Shown here piece after piece: positions 7,292-14,897 of a DNA stretch of 27,362 nucleotides. Under the pieces are notes generated by a model. The model searched no databases. It was not told the origin of the DNA and was given only the letters and a program-made list of their open reading frames with translations. The position numbers and the translations under genes were made by a program. Source of the stretch: JADJEI01 sp035328465 (GTDB lineage: Bacteria; Bacteroidota; Ignavibacteria; Ignavibacteriales; Ignavibacteriaceae); assembly GCA_035328465.1 (NCBI GenBank), contig DAOLIQ010000043.1:1-27362 (forward strand), read 5' to 3'. Numbering within the stretch: the first letter of the stretch is position 1; each line of letters starts with the position of its first letter.

Positions 7292-8359
7292 ATGCAATTC
7301 ATACCTGATTGGGCGCCGAACATTCATCCAATGATTGTTCATTTTCCTGTGGTTCTTTTAATGATTGCAGTACTGTTCGATGTTATAGGATTGTTCTTTA
7401 CAAAATTCGATTGGCTAAAAAAGTCTGCGCTATTTTTATATTTCTTGGGAACAATAGCCGCTGTAGTTGCTTTCCTTACGGGGAGAGCTGCATCAGACGG
7501 TTTAAATATTCCCGCTAATGTTATCAACGCAGTAAACGATCACGCTGATTGGGCTGAGATTACTTTATGGTTCTTTAGTATTTACACAATTATAAGATTG
7601 TTAATTGGATACTTTTCTAAATCTCTGAAAAAAGCAATCGTTATACCGATAGTTCTTATTGGACTTTTAGGGATTTATTTTTTATATCAAACCGGTGATC
7701 ACGGTGCAAAATTAGTTTTTGGATACGGGCTGGGAACAGGCAATATCATCTCAGAAAAAGATGGCTCAATTAAATCAGAAGATAAGAGAGAACAGATTTC
7801 AAATTCAACATTTACAATATCTAATAATGGCTCATGGAATTTAACTTTTAATGCGGATATTGAATCAATTTTATCGAATAAATTTAAATGGATTGAAGGC
7901 TCACTTGAAGAACTCAGTCCGATGTATGATGAAAGCGAAGGTTCATTGATGTTCCATTTAGACAAAGAAGTCCGCCGTGGAGGATTTGTTTATGATAATA
8001 GTATCAAAGGTGTTCAGGTTACAGCAAAAATTAACATTGATGATTTTAATGGTGAAGTGGAATTGATTCATAACTTCGTAGATAAAAATAACTATGATTT
8101 TCTTGGTATAAAAAACGGAGTAATATCGTTATCAAGAAAAAGTAACGGAGAAATAGAGACTTTTGAAAAAGATAAATTCCAAAGTAATGGTTGGCTTGAA
8201 ATAAGAGTCGTTAGCGGCGGATCTCACTTCAGAGGTTACTTAAATAATAAAATGATCGTACACGGACACGGAAGTGAGCCGAACCCCGGAAGTGTGGGGA
8301 TGAAGTTCTCGGGTACGGGAAGCATTAGTATTAAGATGATTAATGTAGAATCGCTTTAA
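7292..8359 (+). CDS. DUF2231 membrane protein fused to a beta-sandwich domain
   Basis: 355 residues; AAGGAG at 7281-7286 fixes the start. Residues 1-150 match DUF2231: WAPNIHPMIVHFPVVLLMIAV at the start, four membrane helices (about 14-34, 43-63, 88-110, 116-133), and conserved His in HP and VHF. The remaining 200 residues are soluble and beta-rich, with WNLTF, GWLEIRVV and RGYLNNKMIVHGHG, like the concanavalin/DUF1080-type sandwich that often binds carbohydrate. DUF2231 proteins are uncharacterised and often lie near c-type cytochromes or copper genes. No function is assigned. Confidence 0.75.
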   Translation: MQFIPDWAPNIHPMIVHFPVVLLMIAVLFDVIGLFFTKFDWLKKSALFLYFLGTIAAVVAFLTGRAASDGLNIPANVINAVNDHADWAEITLWFFSIYTIIRLLIGYFSKSLKKAIVIPIVLIGLLGIYFLYQTGDHGAKLVFGYGLGTGNIISEKDGSIKSEDKREQISNSTFTISNNGSWNLTFNADIESILSNKFKWIEGSLEELSPMYDESEGSLMFHLDKEVRRGGFVYDNSIKGVQVTAKINIDDFNGEVELIHNFVDKNNYDFLGIKNGVISLSRKSNGEIETFEKDKFQSNGWLEIRVVSGGSHFRGYLNNKMIVHGHGSEPNPGSVGMKFSGTGSISIKMINVESL

Positions 8360-8454
8360 GAAGTACAGTAAAATGTTTTTTCTAATTGAGATAAAAGCGG
8401 ATTAAAATATTTAAACAGATAATAAACAATTAACAAACAATTCGAGATAAAAAT

Positions 8455-8961
8455 ATGAAGACAATAATTCTTATAGTTGCCTTGATAGCAACTTGCTTAA
8501 TGCAAAAAACTCTTGCACAAGATACAACAAAACAATCGTTGCAAATGGTTATCACAGATTACCTTAATCTTAAAAATGCGTTAACAAAAGATAACTCCGA
8601 CAGCGTAAGTGTTTATGCAAAAATTCTCTCCGAAGACCTTCAAAAGATGCCGATGAAAAAACTTTCTGCAGATAAGCACGAAATTTGGGACCAGTATTAC
8701 AAAGCATTAATGGACGATGCAAAGGAGATTGGAACCAATGCTAATTTAAAACACCAGCGCGAACATTTCACCGATCTGTCCTCAACTTTTTACAAAATGG
8801 TAAAGGCAATGGATATGAACACTGTTGATTTATATTATCAGTATTGCCCAATGGCAGATGCTTATTGGATAAGTGAAAAGTCCAAGATCAGTAATCCGTA
8901 TATGGGTAAAAAAATGTCTACATGCGGTTCAACAAAAGAAACACTAAAAGCAAATAAGTAA
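8455..8961 (+). CDS. DUF3347 periplasmic protein (copper-associated)
   Basis: 168 residues with a signal peptide (MKTIILIVALIATCLMQ, cleavage near LAQ at 20-22). The mature part matches DUF3347, including the C-terminal signature YCPMADAYWISE...ISNPYMGKKMSTCG. This domain occurs alone or fused to CusB-like adaptors in Bacteroidota; its CPM and MSTCG segments are plausible copper ligands. It is followed closely by a repeat element and the multicopper oxidase gene, placing it in the copper set. The family call is firm; the biochemistry is not established. Confidence 0.85.
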   Translation: MKTIILIVALIATCLMQKTLAQDTTKQSLQMVITDYLNLKNALTKDNSDSVSVYAKILSEDLQKMPMKKLSADKHEIWDQYYKALMDDAKEIGTNANLKHQREHFTDLSSTFYKMVKAMDMNTVDLYYQYCPMADAYWISEKSKISNPYMGKKMSTCGSTKETLKANK

Positions 8962-8988
8962 AAATTTTTAATCAAACTCCCTCATCAA

Positions 8989-9150
8989 GAGGCTGTGTCA
9001 AAATTATATGTCAATCACTGGAACTCATCCCCACCCCCTTCTCTTGAAAAGAGAAGGAGGATATAAATCTGTTTTAAAAGTCCCTCTCTTTTTAAGAGAG
9101 GGATTTAGGGTGAGTTACTTTCTTGCAGTTGAATATTCACACAGCTTCTC
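8989..9150. repeat. MITE-like palindromic element, second type
   Basis: A 162-bp element has terminal arms GAGGCTGTGTCAAAATT (from 8989) and a diverged inverted copy GAATATTCACACAGCTTCTC (9131-9150). Inside are two perfect hairpins: CCTTCTCTT/AAGAGAAGG (9037-9057) and TCCCTCTCTT/AAGAGAGGGA (9081-9103), nested in ACTCATCCCCA/TAGGGTGAGT arms. Its left end shares the frame GAGGCT..TG..AAAATTAT with the element at 11961, so the types may be related. Confidence 0.6.
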
Positions 9151-9178
9151 AAATTGTACGAGGAATAAAAAACACTAT

Positions 9179-11362
9179 ATGAAAAAAAATATTTTAATGT
9201 ACTTAATTTTTCTTCTTGTTACAGCAAATATCTTCGCACAAAAAACTGTTCGCTATGATTTATTTGTTTCCGATACCACCGTAAATTATTCAGGCGAGGA
9301 GGCGGATGCAATTTCTGTAAATGGACAAATTCCTGCACCAGCACTCTATTTCACCGAAGGTGATACAGCAGAAATTTATGTCCACAATCTAATGGATATA
9401 GAAACTTCTATTCATTGGCATGGAATTATTTTGCCAAACGAACAGGATGGCGTTCCGTATTTAACTACGGCGCCAATACTTCCGCACTCGACGCACCTTT
9501 ATAAATTTCCTATAGTGCAAAACGGAACATACTGGTATCACGCACATACAGAACTGCAGGAGCAGTCTGGTTTATATGGTGCGCTTATACTTCACAAAAA
9601 ACAATTGGACACGATTCCAGAATTTGTTGTGGTGCTTAGCGATTGGACAAACGAAAACCCGAACGAAGTACTACGATCGCTGAAAATGGCAAACGATTGG
9701 TATGCTATTGAAAAAGGTTCAACGCAAAATTACGGCGAAGCTCTGATCAAAGGTTATCTTGGTGCAAAACTCACACAAGAGTGGCTGCGAATGTTCCCGA
9801 TGGATGTGAGCGATGTTTATTACGATGCATTTCTTACCAACGGACAAACAGAACAAACTTTACCTAATCTGAAAGCCGGTGATAAAATCAAACTGCGAAT
9901 CGTAAACGGATCTTCATCAACTTATTTTTGGTTACAGTTCGCGGGAAGCAAGCTTACCGTTGTTGCATCTGATGGTGAAGATGTTGTTCCAGTTGAAGTG
10001 GACAGGATGATAATCGGAGTTGCTGAAACGTATGATGCAATTATTTCTATTCCCGAAAATATGAGTTACGAATTCAAAGCAACAGCAGAAGACAGAACGA
10101 AATCAACATCCCTTTGGCTTGGCGATGGAATGAAAATGCCAGCTCCAACGCTGCCTACCTTAAAGTATTTTGAGGGAATGAAAATGATGAACAGCATGAT
10201 GAACTTTGACGGCACTATGGATAATATGGGAATGCAAATGACCAATCAGGAGATGGATATGAATACAGTTATGTATCCGGAAATCTCAGGTGGCGAGAAT
10301 GAACAAAATGATACCGGGAATATGGACGGCATGCAAATGAACATGAATGAAAATTCAAGTGGAGATATTACAACTCTGAATTATGGAATGCTGCGATCAA
10401 TTAAAAATACAATACTGCCCGATGCACCAACAAAAGTTTTACACTTCACTCTTACAGGAAATATGAACCGCTACCAGTGGAGCATCAATAACACAACCCT
10501 TGGAGATACTGATAAAATTTTAATCCATAAAGGAGAAAATGTCCGCATCATACTTACCAACGAAACAATGATGCGCCACCCAATGCATCTGCACGGACAT
10601 TATTTCCGGGTGGTTAATGGACAAGGAGATTATGCGCCTCTGAAAAATGTGTTGGACATTATGCCGATGGAAACGGACACTATAGAATTTGCGGCACTGT
10701 ATGATGGTGACTGGTTTTTCCATTGTCACATTCTCTATCACATGATGAGCGGAATGGGCAGAGTATTCAGCTATGCAAATTCACAACCCAATTCACAAAT
10801 TGATCCCATTCCCAATGCATGGGGAAAATTTACTGGCGATGAAAATATGTGGCACTTTTCAACATTCATAGCCGGACAATCAAATGGTGTATTTCCTAAG
10901 GCGATGGTGATGGATCGTAATTATATTTTTGATTTAATGGGAGCGGTAAACTACGAAGGAGATCTTGAAGCCGAAGCTCGCTTTGGAAGATTTTTCGGCA
11001 ATCTCCAATTTTTAAAACTCTATTTTGGAGGAGACATAAGGAGGGTATATCAACAGCATGGTCACGGAGCGGAAGAAACAATGGATACCGAGGAGAACCG
11101 TTTGGTAGCAACACTGGGCATCCAATATACACTTCCAATGTTTATTCAATCTGATCTGCGAATTGATCACAAAGGGAACGTGCGTTTTCAAGTCGGTAGA
11201 AATGATTTGGCGTTAACCTCACGATTGCATTTAGATGGCTTTTGGAACACCGATAATGAATACGAAATTGGATTGCGTTATATAATAATAAAAAGATTTT
11301 CTCTCTCCGCAAATTACGACAGTCACTTTGGTCTTGGAGCGGGTATTACATTCACTTATTAA
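9179..11362 (+). CDS. Multicopper oxidase fused to a C-terminal CopB-like barrel domain
   Basis: 727 residues from ATG 9179, with AGGA at 9161-9164. The frame opens earlier at 9008, but that stretch is the repeat element and would hide the signal peptide (MKKNILMYLIFLLVTANIFA). All copper-site motifs are present: HWH (79-81), WYHAH (119-123), HPMHLHG (467-473) and HCHILYHMMSGM (515-526) with Cys516, His521 and axial Met526. A Met-rich insertion (NSMMNF, MGMQM, GMQMNMNE) lies around 340-390, as in CopA/PcoA Cu(I) oxidases. Residues from about 540 onward are beta-rich, Gly/Tyr-rich and end in FTY, resembling CopB, the outer-membrane partner normally encoded separately. It probably oxidises periplasmic Cu(I). 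Confidence 0.88.
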   Translation: MKKNILMYLIFLLVTANIFAQKTVRYDLFVSDTTVNYSGEEADAISVNGQIPAPALYFTEGDTAEIYVHNLMDIETSIHWHGIILPNEQDGVPYLTTAPILPHSTHLYKFPIVQNGTYWYHAHTELQEQSGLYGALILHKKQLDTIPEFVVVLSDWTNENPNEVLRSLKMANDWYAIEKGSTQNYGEALIKGYLGAKLTQEWLRMFPMDVSDVYYDAFLTNGQTEQTLPNLKAGDKIKLRIVNGSSSTYFWLQFAGSKLTVVASDGEDVVPVEVDRMIIGVAETYDAIISIPENMSYEFKATAEDRTKSTSLWLGDGMKMPAPTLPTLKYFEGMKMMNSMMNFDGTMDNMGMQMTNQEMDMNTVMYPEISGGENEQNDTGNMDGMQMNMNENSSGDITTLNYGMLRSIKNTILPDAPTKVLHFTLTGNMNRYQWSINNTTLGDTDKILIHKGENVRIILTNETMMRHPMHLHGHYFRVVNGQGDYAPLKNVLDIMPMETDTIEFAALYDGDWFFHCHILYHMMSGMGRVFSYANSQPNSQIDPIPNAWGKFTGDENMWHFSTFIAGQSNGVFPKAMVMDRNYIFDLMGAVNYEGDLEAEARFGRFFGNLQFLKLYFGGDIRRVYQQHGHGAEETMDTEENRLVATLGIQYTLPMFIQSDLRIDHKGNVRFQVGRNDLALTSRLHLDGFWNTDNEYEIGLRYIIIKRFSLSANYDSHFGLGAGITFTY

Positions 11363-11429
11363 AAATCTAATTGTTAGCTTTTAATGAAGTTGAAAAACAT
11401 AAAATTGTAAAATTTAAATAACTGATTTG

Positions 11430-11449
11430 CGAGCCAAATATATGGCTCG
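11430..11449 (+). terminator. Hairpin between oxidase and lipoprotein genes, possible weak terminator
   Basis: CGAGCCA (11430-11436) pairs with TGGCTCG (11443-11449) around a 6-nt loop. Only a short T stretch (GTTT) follows, so termination may be partial. It lies 68 bp after the oxidase stop and 27 bp before the next ATG. Confidence 0.35.
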
Positions 11450-11476
11450 TTTAACCAAAACATAAAGGAACAAAAA

Positions 11477-11953
11477 ATGGAATCATTCAAAACAATCGCT
11501 TTAATATCTTTTCTTACATTGAATTTTATATTCTTTGGATGTGGAGATAATAAAAATGAAAAAACCAATCCGCAAAATGAATCGAAGATTCAGACACAGG
11601 CACAAACTGAAACCAATTCAGAAATTCCAAAGATTGGAAAAACCTGGACTGCTATTCAGCAGGGAAACAATGACCTAAAGAAAACCATGGAAGCAAATAA
11701 ATTAGAGAATGTTCATAAATTCGCTTTCGCAATAAGTGACTTAGTCAATTCATTACCCGGTCAGTCAACAGGTTTGGCTTCTGACAAGATGGATAATTTG
11801 AAAAAGTTAGCGAAGCAAGTAGAAGAATCAGCAGTACTATTGGATGAATACGGCGATGCCGGAGATATGAAAAATACTATGGCAGCTATTGAAGAATTTA
11901 ATAAGTTGTTAGCTTCTATAAAATCGCTTTATCCTGAAGAGAGCTTTAATTAA
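11477..11953 (+). CDS. Small helical lipoprotein
   Basis: 158 residues; AGGA at 11466-11469. A lipobox FFGC puts the acylated Cys at residue 22, followed by a Gln/Thr/Asn-rich linker and about 100 helical residues (residue 50 to the end) containing repeated heptad-like KLENVHKFAFAISDLVNSL and DNLKKLAKQVEESAVLLDEY. The helical part could form a four-helix bundle; no metal-binding cysteines are seen. No family is recognised. Its place between the copper oxidase and the Spy-like gene suggests an envelope stress role. Confidence 0.7.
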   Translation: MESFKTIALISFLTLNFIFFGCGDNKNEKTNPQNESKIQTQAQTETNSEIPKIGKTWTAIQQGNNDLKKTMEANKLENVHKFAFAISDLVNSLPGQSTGLASDKMDNLKKLAKQVEESAVLLDEYGDAGDMKNTMAAIEEFNKLLASIKSLYPEESFN

Positions 11954-11960
11954 AAACTAT

Positions 11961-12105
11961 CAGAGGCTTCTGAAAAATTATTTTTAAAGCTAACTGTCAT
12001 TCCGAATTTAGTTCGGAATCTAATAAATGGTGCTGAAATGTTCCCTTAGCTAACGGACAGCATGACAAATGCGTAAAGTGACTTAATAATTTTGAAAGCT
12101 GACTG
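11961..12105. repeat. MITE-like palindromic element, copy 2
   Basis: The left end GAGGCTTCTGAAAAATT (11963-11979) matches the element at 4118 in 15 of 17 positions. An internal hairpin ATTCCGAA/TTCGGAAT spans 11999-12019. The right end (AATAATTTTGAAAGCTG, about 12087-12103) is a diverged inverted copy of the left. The boundary is approximate. Confidence 0.55.
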
Positions 12106-12146
12106 ATTTTTGTTAATTGCATATTAAAAAACGAAAGTAATTATCT

Positions 12147-12647
12147 ATGAAGAATTTTTGTTTCATTTTAGTTTGTATTTTTTCGATGACCATGATTAAT
12201 GCGCAGACGCACTCCCATCATTCTTCTGAAACCGGGCAAGAATTAAAAGCATTAACTTCAGAACAAATAAAAAGCTATCTGAACGGAGAAGGAATGGGTT
12301 TGGCTAAGGCTGCGGAGTTGAATCACTTCCCGGGACCAAAACATGTATTGGATTTATCAAAGGAATTAAATCTAAGTCAAGCTCAGATTGATTCTACTGA
12401 AAAGATATTCGGTATGATGAATGAGAAAGCAGTTTATTTAGGAAAAATTATAATTGAAAAAGAGAAGCAGTTAAATCAAATATTCAGCAGCGGTAAAGCA
12501 GACGAAGAATCATTAAAAAACCTTGTAACGCAAATTGCCGTGTATGAAGGTGAACTTAGGTTCACTCATCTTAATGCTCACATCCAGCAAAAAGGTATTT
12601 TAACACCTGAACAGATTTTAACTTATGAAAGTTTGAGAGGGTATTAG
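12147..12647 (+). CDS. Spy/CpxP-like periplasmic heavy-metal resistance protein
   Basis: 166 residues with a signal peptide (cleavage near INAQ, residue 20) and a His-rich mature start (THSHHSS). The body is helical with two LTxxQ-type stretches: LTSEQIKSYLNGEGMGLA with HFPGPKHVLDLSKELNLSQAQ, and ILTPEQILTYESLRGY at the end. This is the pattern of the Spy/CpxP/ZraP family of periplasmic chaperone-sensors induced by copper or zinc stress. It lies in the gap before the ArsR-controlled unit and is probably a separate transcript. The family call is good; metal specificity is not visible. Confidence 0.8.
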   Translation: MKNFCFILVCIFSMTMINAQTHSHHSSETGQELKALTSEQIKSYLNGEGMGLAKAAELNHFPGPKHVLDLSKELNLSQAQIDSTEKIFGMMNEKAVYLGKIIIEKEKQLNQIFSSGKADEESLKNLVTQIAVYEGELRFTHLNAHIQQKGILTPEQILTYESLRGY

Positions 12648-12649
12648 AG

Positions 12650-12673
12650 TTCAAGTTCAAGTTCAAGTTTAAG
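12650..12673. repeat. Short TTCAAG tandem repeat
   Basis: Three exact TTCAAG units and one TTTAAG follow the Spy-like gene stop directly. It is a minor microsatellite-like tract. Confidence 0.6.
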
Positions 12674-12781
12674 ATCAACTTATTTAATGGCTTTGTGTAT
12701 AGTATGAAAATTGAGATGTAGGTTTTAAGGAAAAAAAAGAAAGTTAGAGATTCCTTCAGCATAGACTTTAGAAAATAGAGC

Positions 12782-12810
12782 TTGACAACAAATTCTAATT
12801 CAGTTATATT
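12782..12810 (+). promoter_or_regulatory. Consensus sigma70 promoter of the arsR-czc unit
   Basis: TTGACA at 12782-12787 and TATATT at 12805-12810 are separated by exactly 17 bp. The predicted start of transcription, near 12817, falls inside the palindromic operator. It is the best promoter match I found in the window. Confidence 0.75.
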
Positions 12811-12814
12811 TCAT

Positions 12815-12830
12815 TTGAACAATTGCTCAA
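12815..12830. promoter_or_regulatory. Palindromic operator for the ArsR-type repressor
   Basis: TTGAACAATTGCTCAA is a 16-bp inverted repeat with one mismatched pair, overlapping the predicted transcription start. SmtB/CadC-type repressors bind such TGAAC/GTTCA or CTCAA-containing palindromes. Its position directly before the repressor gene implies autoregulation, and also argues for ATG 12835 rather than the in-frame TTG at 12823. Confidence 0.65.
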
Positions 12831-12834
12831 GTAT

Positions 12835-13203
12835 ATGATTAAATATAATGATATAGTTTGCGAAGTCAATTTCATTGATGAGAAAAAAGTAAAAGCAGTT
12901 AAGAAAAAATTGCCAAATGATTCTATGATAAATGAACTATCCGAAACTTTCAAAAGTCTGAGTGATTTTACAAGATTAAAGATTTTACTTTCTCTTGTTC
13001 AAGATGAATTATGCGTTTGTGACATCGCAGCTTTAACAGAAGTTTCTGTTTCTGCTATTTCTCATCAGTTAAGGTTATTAAAGAATAACAGATTGGTGAG
13101 CCATCGAAAAGAAGGGAAAATGGTTTATTATTCTTTGGATGATGAACACATAAGCAAAATTGTAAATGAAGCTACTAAGCATTGTAAAGAAAATATTAAA
13201 TAA
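12835..13203 (+). CDS. ArsR/SmtB-CadC family metal-sensing repressor
   Basis: 122 residues from ATG 12835; the TTG at 12823 lies inside the operator. It has a winged helix-turn-helix with recognition helix SVSAISHQLRLLKNN and wing HRKEGKMVYYSL. Two metal sites are visible. The alpha3 motif ELCVCD (C60, C62), with C9 in an N-terminal arm like that of CadC, gives three of CadC's four thiolate ligands; its C11 position is Phe here. The alpha5 motif D103-x-H105-x10-H116-x2-E119 matches the SmtB/CzrA zinc site exactly in spacing. Zn, Cd or Pb should therefore release it from DNA. It overlaps closely with the next gene and heads the czc unit. Confidence 0.88.
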   Translation: MIKYNDIVCEVNFIDEKKVKAVKKKLPNDSMINELSETFKSLSDFTRLKILLSLVQDELCVCDIAALTEVSVSAISHQLRLLKNNRLVSHRKEGKMVYYSLDDEHISKIVNEATKHCKENIK

Positions 13204-13204
13204 A

Positions 13205-13555
13205 ATGCTAATAGATAGGAATATTCCGAAATCAATCGGGACAAAAGTAATTGCAGTTATTATTTTAATTATGATTACTCTTGCCTTTCTTCACTCTGAA
13301 ACTGGATTGTTTGCTTTTGATGGCGACAATCACGGCACGCACGATTACTGCGAAATTGTAAAGAATTCAAACACCCACTCAAATATTGTACGGATAGAAC
13401 CCCCTAAACTTGAATACAACAAAGACATCTGTTTTCATTGTTCTGAAAAATTTGAGGCGCAAGCACTCCAACCCTTTTTTGAAATTAAAGATCAAAATTT
13501 AAAAGCAAATTGTTTAACCGATCTATATCTATTCAATAGTACCTTTCTGATTTAG
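13205..13555 (+). CDS. Small exported His/Cys protein of the efflux operon
   Basis: 116 residues from ATG 13205, one base after the repressor stop; a longer in-frame start inside the repressor gene is less likely. One hydrophobic segment (about 14-30, KVIAVIILIMITLAFL) is followed by a soluble part with DNHGTHDYCE and CFHC. It resembles the short poorly conserved proteins (DUF2946/DUF6660-like) that precede CzcC/CusC genes in Bacteroidota efflux operons, but similarity is by position and size only. The CxxC and His could bind metal. It is likely exported and of unknown function. Confidence 0.65.
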   Translation: MLIDRNIPKSIGTKVIAVIILIMITLAFLHSETGLFAFDGDNHGTHDYCEIVKNSNTHSNIVRIEPPKLEYNKDICFHCSEKFEAQALQPFFEIKDQNLKANCLTDLYLFNSTFLI

Positions 13556-13628
13556 CCAATTCCCCTTCACTTTCTGTAATCCCTTTACGGGATAAATGTC
13601 TTTAATCAAAATAATATTTGGAGAAATA

Positions 13629-14891
13629 ATGCGTTTAATTAGTGCATCAATTCTCTTGCTGATGTGTTTCAATCAAATAAATAATGCACGGCAAGATGAT
13701 TCAATCAAAGTAAAGCAAGAAGTAATAACTTTACAGGAAGCTATTGACACGGCTTTGTCTAACAATCCAAACTTAAAAGCTTTTGTTTATGAAATTTCTA
13801 CTTTAGAAAAAATAAAAATACAGGCGGGACTGAGTCCAAATCCCGAAGCTGATTTTGAAGCTGAAGATTTTTTTGGCAGAAAAGAATTAAGTGGAGTTAA
13901 GGGAACCCAATTTACTCTTTCGGGCAGCCAGCTTTTTGAACTTGGCGGAAAAAGAAGAAGCCGCATTAACCTTGCAGAAAAAGATATTAATTCTGCTCAA
14001 GGCAATTATGAATTAATTAAGCTTGATGTGATTGCACAGGTAAAATCGGTTTTTTTCGATTTATTCAAAATTCATCATCAGATAACACTTCAGCAGAAAT
14101 TTATTCAAATAAATGAAGAGATATTAAAGACAATATCAGAACGGGTAAAAGCTGGAAGAACTTCTCCCGCTGAAGAATCAAAGGTTAAGGTTGCTTTGAT
14201 TAACAGCCAAATAGAATTGCAGCGTCTGCAAAGAAGTTATTCATCGGTTCAAACAAGATTAAATTCTTTATTGGGAACAACCGGAAAAAATCTTGTACCT
14301 TCGACAGATTTGTTCGAGAACCTTTTTACCCCGCCAAACAAGGAAGAGATTTTAGGAGATTTGGAAAACCTTCCCTCAATAAAAAATCTTAATAATGAAA
14401 CTAATATTAGAAAAGCACAGCTTCAGTTAGAGGAATCACAAGCAATTCCGGATTTAACGGCAAGTTTGGGGGTAAGATATTTGAATGAACTGAAAACCAA
14501 TTCCTTTGTTGCAGGACTTTCAATTCCACTTCCCTTTTTTAACAGGAACCAGGGAAACATTCAATCGGCTGAAGTGAGAATTCAGCAAATGGATGAGATT
14601 ATAAGAGCGCAGAAGCTATCGGTTATTTCATCTCTTAATACATCTATTAATAATCTTTTAAGTGCGTACAACAATGCTGTTCAGTTGAGAGAAAGTATTT
14701 TGCCAGAATCGGAAAAAGCTTACAATATAACAAGGGATGGATATTTGCAGGGAAGATTTGCATTTATTGATTTGCTCGATTCGCAGAGAACATTATTTGA
14801 GACCCAAACACAATACTTGCTTGAGTTGTCGGATTACTATAACTCGTTGATAGAAATAGAAAATGTAACAGGAAAATCTTTTTTAAAATAA
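13629..14891 (+). CDS. czcC: TolC-family outer-membrane efflux protein (CzcC-like)
   Basis: 420 residues from ATG 13629, with GGAG at 13620-13623; an upstream ATG at 13596 would bury the signal peptide (MRLISASILLLMCFNQINNA). The two TolC repeats are visible: ITLQEAIDTALSNNPNLK opens the first, SVRYL/FVAGLSIPLPFFNRNQGNIQSAEVRI the second, and long coiled-coil helices follow each. The closing GRFAFIDLLDSQRTLFETQTQYL is typical of CzcC/CusC. It forms the outer-membrane channel of the tripartite pump. The adaptor gene begins 6 bp after its stop. Confidence 0.9.
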   Translation: MRLISASILLLMCFNQINNARQDDSIKVKQEVITLQEAIDTALSNNPNLKAFVYEISTLEKIKIQAGLSPNPEADFEAEDFFGRKELSGVKGTQFTLSGSQLFELGGKRRSRINLAEKDINSAQGNYELIKLDVIAQVKSVFFDLFKIHHQITLQQKFIQINEEILKTISERVKAGRTSPAEESKVKVALINSQIELQRLQRSYSSVQTRLNSLLGTTGKNLVPSTDLFENLFTPPNKEEILGDLENLPSIKNLNNETNIRKAQLQLEESQAIPDLTASLGVRYLNELKTNSFVAGLSIPLPFFNRNQGNIQSAEVRIQQMDEIIRAQKLSVISSLNTSINNLLSAYNNAVQLRESILPESEKAYNITRDGYLQGRFAFIDLLDSQRTLFETQTQYLLELSDYYNSLIEIENVTGKSFLK

Positions 14892-14897
14892 AAAAAT

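Noticed and set aside
9008..9178. N-terminal 57-codon extension of the copper oxidase frame
   Set aside because: It is repeat-element sequence (two hairpins) open by chance. A signal peptide begins at ATG 9179 with AGGA upstream.
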